Origin: VRUE01 sp036403515
GTDB taxonomy: Bacteria; Actinomycetota; Thermoleophilia; Solirubrobacterales; 70-9
DNA: 48,069 bases
Assembly (NCBI GenBank): GCA_036403515.1
Contig: DASWQV010000042.1
Span: 1 to 48,069 of the forward strand
Direction of reading: 5' to 3'
Positions 30,123-38,688 of the stretch are shown here, one piece after another (positions within the stretch are counted from its first letter, which is position 1; each line of letters opens with the position of its first letter). The position numbers and the translations under genes are program-made. A model generated the notes under the pieces. The model searched no databases. It worked only from the letters and a program-made list of their open reading frames with translations, and had not been told where the DNA came from.

Positions 30123-31982
30123 ATGTGCGGAATCGTCGGATATGTGGGCGGGCGGCCCTGCTTGGATCTGCTCGTCGCGGGGCTCGAGAAGCTCGAGTAC
30201 CGGGGCTATGACTCGGCCGGGGTGTCGGTGATCGACGACGGCCGGATCGACAGCGTGCGCGCCGTCGGCAACCTCGACAACCTGCGTGCCGCGATCGAGG
30301 AAGACGCTGAGGAGGGCGGCGGCGTCGCCGTCGCGGCGCCTCCCGCCACGACCGGCGTCGCCCACACGCGCTGGGCCACCCACGGCCGCGTCACCGAGGA
30401 GAACGCCCACCCGCACAGCGACAGCTCCGACCGGGTTCACATCGTCCTCAATGGGATCGTCGAGAACCACGCCAAGCTGCGTCACCGGCTCGAGGGCGAA
30501 GGGCGCGAGTTCAGCTCGGAAACCGACGCCGAGGTGGTCGCCCACCTGATCGCCGGTCACTATGAGGGCGATCTCGCAGTGGCCGTTCGCGCCGCCTTTG
30601 CCGAACTGCGCGGTCATTACGCCTTCGTCGCCATGCACGCCGATCAACCGGGCCTGCTGGTCGGGGCCCGCAAGGAGTGCCCGCTGGTCGCCGGGGCGGG
30701 AGAGGGAGAGAGCTTTCTCGCCTCCGCGATCCCCGCCTTTCTCGCCGAGACCCGCCAGGCCGTCGCGATCGAAAACGACGAGATCGTCACGGTCGACGCC
30801 TTCGGCGTGCGGATCACCGATATCGAAGGGAACCCGGTGCAGCGCGAGGCTGAGCAGATCGAGTGGGACGAGGAGGCCGCCGAGAAGGGCGGCTATGAGA
30901 CCTTCATGCTGAAGGAGATCCACGAACAGGCCGACGCCGTGGCGGAAACGATCGCCGACCGCCTTCCCGGCGACGACGGCGTCGATCTTTCCGAGGTGGA
31001 GCTCGACGACGCCTACCTGCGCGACTTGAAGCGGATCGTGATCGTCGCCTGTGGCACCTCCTACCACGCTGGCCTGATCGGTCGCTACGCAATCGAGGAG
31101 TGGGCGCGGGTGCCGGTCGAGATGGACGTCGCCTCCGAGTATCGCTACCGCAATCCGGTGATCGGTGACGGCGATCTGGTGATCGGCATCACCCAATCGG
31201 GAGAGACCGCCGACACCCTGGCGGCGATGCGCCTCGCCAGGGAAAACGGCGCCAAGGTGCTGGCGATAACCAACGTGATGGGCAGCCAAGCCACCCGTGA
31301 CTCCGACGCCACCCTCTACACGCGCGCCGGGCTCGAGATCAGCGTCGCGGCGACCAAGACCTTCGTTGCCCAGGTCGCAGCGATGTACCTGATCGGGCTG
31401 CGCCTGGCCGAGCTGCGCGGCACGCTGGAGGCCGAGCGCGTCGCCGAGCTGGTCGGCGAGCTGAAGGCGATCCCGTCGAAGATCGAGACCACTCTCGACG
31501 CGATCGAGGATCGCGTCCGCGAGGTCTCCGAAGCTCACCACGAGCAGCAGTTCTTCCTTTATCTCGGCCGTCATATCGGACTCCCGGTCTGCCTCGAGGG
31601 AGCGCTGAAGCTGCGCGAGATTTCCTACATCCCGACCGACGCCTACGCGGCCGGCGAGATGAAGCATGGCCCGATTGCCCTGCTCGATGAGTCGACGCCG
31701 GTGGTCTGCGTGGCAACCGAGAGCCCGGTCCTCGACAAGGTTCTCTCGAACGTCGAAGAGGTGCGTGCGCGCGGCGCTCAGACGATCGCGATCGCGACCG
31801 CGGGCTGCGAGCGCGTCGGTGACGTCGCCGACGAGACGATCGACGTCGCCCGCACCGATTGGATCCTGCAGCCGATCGTCGCGGTCCTCCCACTGCAGCT
31901 TCTCGCCTACGACATCGCTCGCGCTCGCGGCCTCAATGTCGACCAGCCGCGCAACCTCGCCAAGACCGTGACTGTTGAGTAA
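30123..31982 (+). CDS. glmS: Glucosamine-fructose-6-phosphate aminotransferase (isomerising)
   Basis: This 619-residue protein begins MCGIVGYVGGRPCLDLLVAGLEKLEYRGYDSAGV; Cys2 (N-terminal after Met removal) is the glutaminase nucleophile. The glutaminase loop THGRVTEENAHPHSD is followed by two SIS sugar-isomerase domains (IVACGTSYHAGLIGRYAIEEWARVPVEMDVASEYRYR; ITQSGETADTLAAMRLA) and ends NVDQPRNLAKTVTVE as in GlmS. It makes glucosamine-6-phosphate from fructose-6-phosphate and glutamine, the entry to amino-sugar and wall synthesis. A minus-strand open frame nearly mirrors the gene but is a composition artefact. Confidence 0.97.
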   Translation: MCGIVGYVGGRPCLDLLVAGLEKLEYRGYDSAGVSVIDDGRIDSVRAVGNLDNLRAAIEEDAEEGGGVAVAAPPATTGVAHTRWATHGRVTEENAHPHSDSSDRVHIVLNGIVENHAKLRHRLEGEGREFSSETDAEVVAHLIAGHYEGDLAVAVRAAFAELRGHYAFVAMHADQPGLLVGARKECPLVAGAGEGESFLASAIPAFLAETRQAVAIENDEIVTVDAFGVRITDIEGNPVQREAEQIEWDEEAAEKGGYETFMLKEIHEQADAVAETIADRLPGDDGVDLSEVELDDAYLRDLKRIVIVACGTSYHAGLIGRYAIEEWARVPVEMDVASEYRYRNPVIGDGDLVIGITQSGETADTLAAMRLARENGAKVLAITNVMGSQATRDSDATLYTRAGLEISVAATKTFVAQVAAMYLIGLRLAELRGTLEAERVAELVGELKAIPSKIETTLDAIEDRVREVSEAHHEQQFFLYLGRHIGLPVCLEGALKLREISYIPTDAYAAGEMKHGPIALLDESTPVVCVATESPVLDKVLSNVEEVRARGAQTIAIATAGCERVGDVADETIDVARTDWILQPIVAVLPLQLLAYDIARARGLNVDQPRNLAKTVTVE

Positions 31983-31992
31983 CGTCAAGTAC

Positions 31993-32001
31993 GGCTACCC
32001 T
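31993..32001 (+). promoter_or_regulatory. Extended -10 box (GGCTACCCT)
   Basis: GGCTACCCT ends 10 bases before the ATG of the lipoprotein gene; no Shine-Dalgarno site is present. Confidence 0.4.
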
Positions 32002-32011
32002 CTTCTCCCTA

Positions 32012-33577
32012 ATGGCTAGGACTCGAGTATCCATTTCGGTCTTTGCGGTGCTCGCCGCTCTCCTCGTCGCCGGTTGCGGCGGCAGCAGTAGCGGCGACGG
32101 TTCGAGCTCCGCCGGTCCGGCCTACCTGGCGGCGCCGGGCTCGCTCGTTTACGTCGAAGGGAACCTGAAGCCGACCGGCACGCTGAAGTCGAACCTCGAC
32201 TCGGTTGCCAAGAAGATCGCCGGCATCGACAACCTCGGTGAATTCGTCGTCTCCGAACTCGAAAGCTCGGCCAGCAGCGAAGGCGAACCGGTCGATTTCG
32301 CCACCGAAGTCGAACCGTGGCTGGGCAAGACGGCGGGCGTCTCCTTCGAACGGCTCGAGGGCAGCGAACTCTCCGATCCACTGATCGCGATCCAGACGAC
32401 CGATGCGAAGGCCACGCAGAAATTCATCGACAAGCAGTCAAGCCGGGGTAAGAGGCCCTACAAGGACCTGACTTACAAAGAAGTCGACTTCAAGGTCGGT
32501 GGCTCGGAAGGGAACGCGATCGGCGTGATCGGCGAATGGGCGGTGATCGCCAGCGGAGAGAAGGGCTTCAAAGCCGCGGTCGACGCGTCGAACGGCGACT
32601 CGCTCGCCGGCGAAGAACGTTTCGCGACGGCCTTCGACGCGGCCTCCCGCGGCAGCATCGCCGACGTCTACGTCGACGTCGGCGGCCTGCTCAAGCAGTC
32701 GGGCGACAAGATCGACCCGCAGGCCAAAGAAGTCCTCGAAAGCTCCGGCATCGATCCGAGCGAAGCGACCGCGGTGGCGAGCGTGATCCCCGGCTCCGAC
32801 CAGATCGAGGTCGATCTGAGCAGCGACCTCGGGGGCGAGAAGGCGCCCAGCGGTGACGTCTCCAAGCTGCTCGGAACGATGCCCGCCGGCTCTGTGGCCG
32901 CCTTCGCCGCCTCAGGCTTCGGCGAACAGGTCGAAGAAGCGATCGACAGCCTCGACGAATCCGGCATCCCGCCGGAACTGCCGCCCAACAAGCTGAAGAG
33001 CACGCTGAGCCAAGGCGGGATCGACCTCGACAAGATCGCCGCCTCGCTCGAAGACGCGGCCGTCTACGTCGAAGGGAAGAGCCGGAAGACCCTGGGCGGC
33101 GCCCTGGTCGTGACTGCCGATGGCGAAGAAGCGGCCGAAGCGATCGCCGCCCTCGGCACGCTGCTGCGCGGCGCCAAAGTCCCGGGAGTGACCGCGGTGA
33201 GCGGCAAGGCGAGCGGCTTCTCGATCAGCAGTCCGGAACTGGGCAGCAAGCCGCTTGTCGTGGCCGCCGAAGACGGCCGAATCGCGATCGGCTACGGCCT
33301 GGCCGAGACCCTCCAGGGGCTCGAACTCGGTTCGGGGCCGACCCTCTCGGGCAGCGCCCCCTATGAGACCGCGGTCGCCTCGTTGGGCAACACGCCGATC
33401 AGCGCCTACGTCAACGGCGCCAGCGCCCTGCATCTGGCGGAAGCACTGGTGCCTCGCTCCCAAAAAGACTTCTGGGAAGCGGTTCCCTATCTGAAGAAGA
33501 TCGAATACCTCGCTCTCGGCGCCGGCCCCGGCGACGAACCGGCGACTGCGACGCTGATCGCGGGCCTCGAAAAGTAG
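32012..33577 (+). CDS. DUF3352-type lipoprotein
   Basis: This 521-residue protein has a lipoprotein signal: basic start (MARTR), hydrophobic core and lipobox LLVAGC with lipidation Cys22, then a Gly/Ser-rich linker. The mature part (PAYLAAPGSLVYVEGNLKPTG..., VEPWLGKTAGVSFE, AIGVIGEWAVIASGEKGFKAAVD) matches DUF3352, a secreted family of unknown function. The gene uses GAA for most glutamates, while its neighbours use mainly GAG, giving it a distinct codon signature. It is anchored outside the membrane; the function is unknown. Confidence 0.85.
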   Translation: MARTRVSISVFAVLAALLVAGCGGSSSGDGSSSAGPAYLAAPGSLVYVEGNLKPTGTLKSNLDSVAKKIAGIDNLGEFVVSELESSASSEGEPVDFATEVEPWLGKTAGVSFERLEGSELSDPLIAIQTTDAKATQKFIDKQSSRGKRPYKDLTYKEVDFKVGGSEGNAIGVIGEWAVIASGEKGFKAAVDASNGDSLAGEERFATAFDAASRGSIADVYVDVGGLLKQSGDKIDPQAKEVLESSGIDPSEATAVASVIPGSDQIEVDLSSDLGGEKAPSGDVSKLLGTMPAGSVAAFAASGFGEQVEEAIDSLDESGIPPELPPNKLKSTLSQGGIDLDKIAASLEDAAVYVEGKSRKTLGGALVVTADGEEAAEAIAALGTLLRGAKVPGVTAVSGKASGFSISSPELGSKPLVVAAEDGRIAIGYGLAETLQGLELGSGPTLSGSAPYETAVASLGNTPISAYVNGASALHLAEALVPRSQKDFWEAVPYLKKIEYLALGAGPGDEPATATLIAGLEK

Positions 33578-33580
33578 GCT
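33575..33580 (+). promoter_or_regulatory. -10-like box (TAGGCT) before acpS
   Basis: TAGGCT, which begins with the lipoprotein gene's stop codon, ends 7 bases before the acpS GTG. This would give a leaderless acpS message. Confidence 0.35.
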
Positions 33581-33587
33581 GGGGCCG

Positions 33588-33944
33588 GTGGCTTCCGGCC
33601 TCGGCATAGACCTCCTGGAGATCGAGCGCCTTGAGCGCGCCCTCGAGCGTCACCCGCGCCTGGCCGAGCGCGTCTTCACCGAGGCCGAACGCGACTACGC
33701 CGCCGCCCATGCCCGTCCAGGCCGACATTTGGCTGCTCGCTTCGCCGCCAAGGAGGCCGTCGTCAAGGCGCTGGGCCTCGACGGTGGCCTTGGCCTGCAC
33801 GAGATCGAGGTCCTCGCCGGCGAGCCGCCGACGGTGTCCCTCTCCGGTCGGGCGGCCGAGGCGGCCGGCAGGAGGCAAGTCAAGATCTCGCTCACTCACT
33901 CGCGCGAGCTGGCGACAGCGGTGGCCATCGTCGACACTGCCTGA
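33588..33944 (+). CDS. acpS: Holo-[acyl-carrier-protein] synthase
   Basis: This 118-residue phosphopantetheinyl transferase of AcpS type has GLGIDLLEIERLERAL (metal Asp), RVFTEAERDYAA, RHLAARFAAKEAVVKALG (catalytic Glu/Lys) and KISLTHSRELATAVAIV. It transfers 4'-phosphopantetheine from CoA to acyl carrier protein for fatty acid synthesis. The GTG start is supported by the family's short N terminus. The stop abuts the ATG of the nnr gene without a gap; acpS next to nnrE/D is a common bacterial arrangement. Confidence 0.95.
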   Translation: MASGLGIDLLEIERLERALERHPRLAERVFTEAERDYAAAHARPGRHLAARFAAKEAVVKALGLDGGLGLHEIEVLAGEPPTVSLSGRAAEAAGRRQVKISLTHSRELATAVAIVDTA

Positions 33945-35414
33945 ATGCAGCCGTGGTTGAAGCCGCTGTACGACGCCGAGGGGATGCGGGCGGTCGATCG
34001 CTGGGCGATCGAGGAGCAGAAGATCGGCGAGGCGGAGCTGATCGAGGCGGCTGGGACGGCGCTGGCCGAGGCCGTCGCAGGGCTGTCGCCGGACGGCCCC
34101 GTTCGCATTCTTTGCGGCAAGGGCAACAACGGCGGCGACGGGCTGGTGGCGGCGCGCCAGCTGGCCAAGATGGGGTTCGGGGTTGAGGCTCTGGAGCTCT
34201 TCTCAGGGGAGTTGCCCGGCGATCTCGACGCTTGGCTCGCGGGCTCGGGCGCCGTCGTGGACTCGATTTTCGGTACTGGCTTCGCCGGGGAGCCGCGCGA
34301 GCCCACGGCAGCGGCGATCGAGGCGATCAATCGCTGTGGCGCCCCTGTCGTCGCCTGCGACATCGCCTCCGGCGTCGACGCCTCAACGGGGGAGATCGCC
34401 GGGATCGCGGTCGAGGCCGACCTAACCGTCAGTTTCCACGCCGCGAAGGTCGGCCAGCTGATCGCGCCCGGCAAGTGGCACACCGGCGAGCTGCGGGTGG
34501 CGCCAATCGGGATTCCCAATGGTGCGCCCGGACAGCCCCTGGCCGGGGCGATCGATCCTGCGGTGTTGAGGCTTGCGCCCCGTCGCGGCTCCCGGTCGAC
34601 CAAGTTCAGCTCCGGAGAGGTGGCGATCGCCGGCGGCTCGCGGGGGCTCACCGGCGCCGTGCGAATGTCATCGCTGGCGGCGATCCGGGCCGGCGCCGGC
34701 TACGCCACGGTCGCAGTGCCGGCGGAGCTGGAGCCGATCTTCGAGGCCGCTCAGCCCGAGGTGATGTCGGTTGGCTGCCCCGGCGGGGACGGCTGCCTGG
34801 CGCCGGGGTCGTTGAAGGCGGTCCTGCGAACCTTCGAGCGCGCCACGGCGGGTGTGCTGGGGCCTGGAATTGGCCGCGACCCCGGCTCGGTCGAGCTGGC
34901 TCGCGACGCCGCGGCCGCAATCGAGGCACCCTTGGTGATCGACGCCGACGGGCTCAACGCCTTCGCCGGCGAGATCGAGCGGATCGCCGGCCGGAGGGCG
35001 ACGACGATCCTGACGCCGCACGCCGGGGAGCTGGGGCGACTGCTCGACCGGCCCTCCGATCAGGTCGCCGCCCACCGCCTCGTGTCGGCTCGTGAGGCGG
35101 CGCTCGCCGGCGCGGCGGTGGTCGTCCTCAAGGGGGATGACACGATCGTCACCGATGGCGAGCGGGTCGCGGTCAACGCGCTCTCGGCGCCGGCGCTGGC
35201 GACGGCTGGCACCGGCGACGTGCTCTCGGGGGTCATCGCGGCGCTGCTCGCCCGCGGCCTCGATCCCTTTGCCGCGGCCTGCGCGGCGGTGATCGGACAT
35301 GCCCGTGCGGGGCTCGATGCGGCCGCCCGCATTGGCGCGGCGGAGTCGGTGATCGCCAGCGATGTGATCGACTCGATCGCGGTCGGGATCGCTCCCGACC
35401 TCGCGGTCGAATAA
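33945..35414 (+). CDS. nnr: Bifunctional NAD(P)H-hydrate epimerase/dehydratase
   Basis: This 489-residue fusion has an N-terminal YjeF_N epimerase (about 1-210: GMRAVDRWAIEEQKI, ILCGKGNNGGDGLVAARQL, DSIFGTGFAGEPR, DIASGVDASTG) and a C-terminal ribokinase-like dehydratase (about 225-480: GEVAIAGGSRGLTGAV, GVLGPGIGRDPGS, LTPHAGELGRLL, ATAGTGDVLSGVIAALLARG). It repairs hydrated NADH and NADPH: the epimerase interconverts R and S forms and the dehydratase restores S-NAD(P)HX. Both domains look intact. It is part of a tight operon with acpS. Confidence 0.95.
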   Translation: MQPWLKPLYDAEGMRAVDRWAIEEQKIGEAELIEAAGTALAEAVAGLSPDGPVRILCGKGNNGGDGLVAARQLAKMGFGVEALELFSGELPGDLDAWLAGSGAVVDSIFGTGFAGEPREPTAAAIEAINRCGAPVVACDIASGVDASTGEIAGIAVEADLTVSFHAAKVGQLIAPGKWHTGELRVAPIGIPNGAPGQPLAGAIDPAVLRLAPRRGSRSTKFSSGEVAIAGGSRGLTGAVRMSSLAAIRAGAGYATVAVPAELEPIFEAAQPEVMSVGCPGGDGCLAPGSLKAVLRTFERATAGVLGPGIGRDPGSVELARDAAAAIEAPLVIDADGLNAFAGEIERIAGRRATTILTPHAGELGRLLDRPSDQVAAHRLVSAREAALAGAAVVVLKGDDTIVTDGERVAVNALSAPALATAGTGDVLSGVIAALLARGLDPFAAACAAVIGHARAGLDAAARIGAAESVIASDVIDSIAVGIAPDLAVE

Positions 35415-35417
35415 TCT
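35412..35417 (+). promoter_or_regulatory. -10-like box (TAATCT) before the CBS gene
   Basis: TAATCT ends 11 bases before the ATG at 35429, and no Shine-Dalgarno site is present. Confidence 0.35.
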
Positions 35418-35428
35418 CGCTTGCCCAG

Positions 35429-35893
35429 ATGAAGACCGCTGCCGAAATCATGGACGCCGATGTGCCAACGGTCTCCCCGGACGCCGATGCGCGCGCCGCG
35501 ATCGAGCTCCTGGCGAAGACAGAGATGGGCGCGATCCCGGTAATCGACGCCGAACGCAAGGTCGTCGGCATCGTCAGCGAGTCGGACCTCATCCTCAGCG
35601 ACGAGGAGGCCGACCTGCACCTGCCGCACTACCTCAACATCATGGGCGGGGTCGTCTTCGTCGGCTCGATGAAGGGCTTCGAGAAGCGGCTCAACAAGGC
35701 ATTTGCGACCAAGGTCTCCGAGCTGATGACAGCGGATCCGATCGTCGCCCGCGAGGACGACGACGCCGAGGCGATCGCCAAGACGATTGCCGAGCAGCAC
35801 CACAACCACCTGCCGGTTGTCGACGGCGAGGGCCGACTCGCCGGACTCGTGACCCGGGCCGACGCGCTGGCCGCGCTGGTCGCCAGCCACTAA
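35429..35893 (+). CDS. Tandem CBS-domain protein
   Basis: This 154-residue protein is a pair of CBS domains. CBS1 is about 8-60 (MDADVPTVSPDADARAAIELLAKTEMGAIPVIDAERKVVGIVSESDL) and CBS2 about 95-150 (VSELMTADPIVAREDDDAEAIAKTIAEQHHNHLPVVDGEGRLAGLVTRADAL). Such stand-alone modules usually bind adenine nucleotides such as ATP, AMP or c-di-AMP in the cleft between domains. No effector domain is attached, so it may act on another protein. It precedes alr by only 5 bases, so they are probably co-expressed. Confidence 0.9.
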   Translation: MKTAAEIMDADVPTVSPDADARAAIELLAKTEMGAIPVIDAERKVVGIVSESDLILSDEEADLHLPHYLNIMGGVVFVGSMKGFEKRLNKAFATKVSELMTADPIVAREDDDAEAIAKTIAEQHHNHLPVVDGEGRLAGLVTRADALAALVASH

Positions 35894-35898
35894 GCCCG

Positions 35899-37008
35899 AT
35901 GGCGCGGGCGCTCGCCCGAATCGACCTCGGCGCCGTCGAGCGCAACTGCGCACGGCTGGTGTCCGAGCTGCGCGACGGGGCCGAGCTCTGCGCTGTGGTC
36001 AAGGCTGATGGCTACGGCCACGGCGCCGACGGGTGCGTCTCGGCGGCGCTGGCGGGCGGTGCGACGCGCCTCGCGGTGGCGACCGGCACCGAGGCGGCGC
36101 AGATCGGCCGGCGCTTTCCGCAGATCCCACTATTGACGATGGGGGCGCTCGCCCCCGACGATCTCGAGGACGCGCTTGCGGCGGGCTCGGAGGTCGCGGT
36201 ATGGCACGAGGACTTCCGCCGGCTGCTCAGCGCCCGTGGCCGGGCGCAGGGCCGGCCGGTTCGCGTTCACGTCAAGTACGACAGCGGCATGGGCCGGCTT
36301 GGCAATCGCGATCCCGCCGCGGTGCTGACCCTCGCCCGTACTTGCGCCGCGGATCCAGAGCTCGAGCTTGCTGGCGTCTGGACCCATTTCGCCACGGCCG
36401 ATGAGCCAGGCTCGGACTTCTTCGGCGAGCAGCTCGACCGCTTTGCGGCGGTTGCGGATACGCTCAAGGCCGAGTTCCCGGCAATCACCGTCCATGCCGC
36501 CAACAGCGCCGCCGTCTTCCGTGACCAGCGGGCGCACTTCGACATGGCGCGGTGCGGCGTCGCCGTCTACGGCCTCGATCCGTTCCAGGGCGACCCGGCG
36601 GAGCGCGGGCTCACGCCGGCGATGTCGCTGCATTCCTACGTCGCCGATGTGAAGCGCTTCGCGGCGGGCGACAGCGCCGGTTACGGCCAGACCTGGCGCG
36701 CCGACCGCGACACCTGCGTCGGGGTCCTACCGCTCGGCTACGGGGACGGAGTGCGTCGCGCTCTCTCCAATAATGCCGATGTTCTGGTTCGCGGCCACCG
36801 CCGGCCCCTCGTCGGCACCGTCTCGATGGACAACATCACCATCGACCTCGGCCCCGATACCGATGTCGAGCCCGGCGATGAGGCGGTGCTGATCGGCTCG
36901 CAGGGCGAGGAGTCGGTCAGGGCCGAGGAGGTGGCCCGGCAGATCGGGTCGATCAACTACGAGGTCACCTGCGGGATCTCTGCCAGGGTGCCGCGGGAAG
37001 CGGCATGA
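35899..37008 (+). CDS. alr: Alanine racemase
   Basis: This 369-residue fold-type III PLP enzyme has Lys35 in CAVVKADGYGHG as the PLP lysine and Tyr262 in SAGYGQTW as the opposite catalytic base, with VKYDSGMGRLG and LPLGYGDGVRRALSNNADVLVRGHRRPLVGTVSMDNITIDL in between. It supplies D-alanine for peptidoglycan. The ATG at 35899 gives the normal family start (RALARIDLGAVERNCARL). The stop overlaps the ATG of the next gene by 4 bases. Confidence 0.96.
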   Translation: MARALARIDLGAVERNCARLVSELRDGAELCAVVKADGYGHGADGCVSAALAGGATRLAVATGTEAAQIGRRFPQIPLLTMGALAPDDLEDALAAGSEVAVWHEDFRRLLSARGRAQGRPVRVHVKYDSGMGRLGNRDPAAVLTLARTCAADPELELAGVWTHFATADEPGSDFFGEQLDRFAAVADTLKAEFPAITVHAANSAAVFRDQRAHFDMARCGVAVYGLDPFQGDPAERGLTPAMSLHSYVADVKRFAAGDSAGYGQTWRADRDTCVGVLPLGYGDGVRRALSNNADVLVRGHRRPLVGTVSMDNITIDLGPDTDVEPGDEAVLIGSQGEESVRAEEVARQIGSINYEVTCGISARVPREAA

Positions 37009-38426
37009 GCCCCACCGAGGTGCTTGCGGCCGCGCCTCCGGTGATCTTGGCGCGGAAGGCGCTTGCCGGCAACGAGGGAGTGTGGGTCGTCGGTGGCGCC
37101 GTCCGCGACGCCGCTTTGGGGCGGGATGTGGTCGACCTCGACCTGGCCGTTGCCGGCGATGTGGCGGCGGTGGCCAGGGCGATCGCTCGCCAGGGCAAGG
37201 GCCACTCGTTCGAGCTCTCCGCCGAGTTTGCGACCTGGCGGGTCGTCGCCCCGGATGGCTCGTGGCAGATCGACCTGACGGCGCTGCGGGGAGAGACGAT
37301 CGAGGCCGACCTCGGAGAGCGGGACTTCACGGTCGGCGCCGTCGCCGTGCCGCTTGCGGGGGGCGAGCCGATCGACCCGTTCGGCGGCCTCGCGGACCTC
37401 GATCGGCGCCTCCTGCGCGTCGTCGGCGAGCGCAGTTTCGCCGCCGATCCGCTGCGACTGCTGCGGGCGGCCAGGCTTGCCGCCGGGCTGCGGTTGGAGG
37501 TCGATGCGGGCACCGTCGCGCTCGCCCGCTCCGAAGCCCCCAAGGCCGGAAAACCGGCTGGCGAGCGCCAGCTGCTCGAGCTGCGGCAGCTGATCGGCGG
37601 TGCGGATCCCCTGCGAGGGCTGCGGCTCCTGGACGAGCTCGACCTGACGGCCGTGGTGCTGCCCGAGCTGGAGGCGCTGCGCGGAGTCGAACAGGGCCCG
37701 AATCATCACCTCGATGTCTACGGGCACACGATCGCGGTGCTCGAGCGCACGCTCGAGGTCGAGCGAGAACTCGAGCGTTTCGGCGGCGAGCGTGCCGCCG
37801 AGCTGGAATCCCTCCTCGCCGAGCCGCTCGCCGACGAAATCAGTCGTGCGACGGCGCTTCGCTTCGGCGCCCTCCTGCACGACATCGGCAAGCCGGTGAC
37901 CCGGACCGAAAAGGACGGCTTCGTCACCTTCATCGGCCATGACCGCGACGGCGCCGAGATGATCGGAGGGATCTGCGCCAGGCTGCGGGCCAGTCGCGCG
38001 CTCACCCGCCACCTTCAGGATCTGGCCCTGCACCATCTCCGCCTCGGTTTCATGGTCCGGGAGGCGCCGCTGCCGCCACGCCGGGTTCACGAGTACCTGC
38101 GGGCGACCGAGCCGGTCGGTGTCGACGTCACCTTGCTGACGATCGCCGACCGCCTCTCGGCGCGCGGGGCCGGTCGGCTGGCCAGCGAGGAGGCGGTCGA
38201 GGCTCATCTCGCGCTGGCGCGAGAAATGCTGGCGGCGGCGCTTGACTGGCGGGCTCAGGGCCCGCCGGAGCCGCTGCTGCGCGGCGATGAGCTGGCAATT
38301 GAGCTGAAGATGCCGGTCGGTCCCGAGCTTGGCGAGCTCCTGGCGGAGCTGGAGGCCGCCCAGTACGCGGGTGAGATCTCGACCTGGGAGGCGGCGGTCG
38401 AGCACGCCCGCCGCCTACGGCGCTGA
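37005..38426 (+). CDS. cca: CCA tRNA nucleotidyltransferase / poly(A) polymerase family protein with HD domain
   Basis: This 473-residue class II nucleotidyltransferase has VWVVGGAVRDAALGRDVVDLDLAV (GG motif and catalytic DxD), the ERDFTVGAVAVPL and IDPFGGLADLDRRLLRVVG segments, and ADPLRLLRAARLAAGL. The C-terminal half holds an HD domain (LHDIGKPVTRTEKDGFVTFIGHDRDGAEM). It probably adds or repairs the 3' CCA of tRNA; related enzymes make poly(A) tails, so the exact split of roles is uncertain. It is coupled to alr (ATGA). Confidence 0.9.
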   Translation: MSPTEVLAAAPPVILARKALAGNEGVWVVGGAVRDAALGRDVVDLDLAVAGDVAAVARAIARQGKGHSFELSAEFATWRVVAPDGSWQIDLTALRGETIEADLGERDFTVGAVAVPLAGGEPIDPFGGLADLDRRLLRVVGERSFAADPLRLLRAARLAAGLRLEVDAGTVALARSEAPKAGKPAGERQLLELRQLIGGADPLRGLRLLDELDLTAVVLPELEALRGVEQGPNHHLDVYGHTIAVLERTLEVERELERFGGERAAELESLLAEPLADEISRATALRFGALLHDIGKPVTRTEKDGFVTFIGHDRDGAEMIGGICARLRASRALTRHLQDLALHHLRLGFMVREAPLPPRRVHEYLRATEPVGVDVTLLTIADRLSARGAGRLASEEAVEAHLALAREMLAAALDWRAQGPPEPLLRGDELAIELKMPVGPELGELLAELEAAQYAGEISTWEAAVEHARRLRR

Positions 38427-38444
38427 GCCGGCGAGCAGACGGTC

Positions 38445-38453
38445 CGCTACGCT
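38445..38453 (+). promoter_or_regulatory. Extended -10 box (CGCTACGCT) before infA
   Basis: CGCTACGCT ends 9 bases before the infA ATG and fits the GCTANNNT pattern; there is no Shine-Dalgarno site. Confidence 0.45.
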
Positions 38454-38462
38454 CCCGGCCGC

Positions 38463-38681
38463 ATGGCGAAAGAGGAGAAGATCGAGATGGAGGGCGAGAT
38501 CACCGAGGCCCTCCCAAACACGATGTTTCGTGTCAAACTCGACAACGGGCACGATGTGCTCGGCCACATCTCCGGCAAGATGCGCCGCCACTACATCCGC
38601 ATCCTCCCAGGCGACCGGGTGAAGATCGAGCTCTCGCCCTACGACCTGGATCGCGGCCGCATCACCTATCGGTACAAATAG
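38463..38681 (+). CDS. infA: Translation initiation factor IF-1
   Basis: This 72-residue S1/OB-fold protein is a textbook IF-1: MAKEEKIEMEGEITEALPNTMFRVKLDNGHDVLGHISGKMRRHYIRILPGDRVKIELSPYDLDRGRITYRYK. It binds the 30S A site during initiation. It is unusual in place: infA commonly sits in the rpmJ-rpsM ribosomal cluster, but here it follows cca and converges on a glycosidase gene with only 7 bases between stops. Confidence 0.97.
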   Translation: MAKEEKIEMEGEITEALPNTMFRVKLDNGHDVLGHISGKMRRHYIRILPGDRVKIELSPYDLDRGRITYRYK

Positions 38682-38688
38682 CGCTGCC

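Noticed and set aside
30111..31988. A 625-residue minus-strand open frame lying over glmS
   Set aside because: It mirrors glmS almost end to end, as happens in very GC-rich genes where antisense stops are rare. The sense frame encodes a complete, motif-perfect GlmS.
36957..38405. A 482-residue minus-strand open frame over cca
   Set aside because: Shadow of the cca coding sequence; no recognisable domain.
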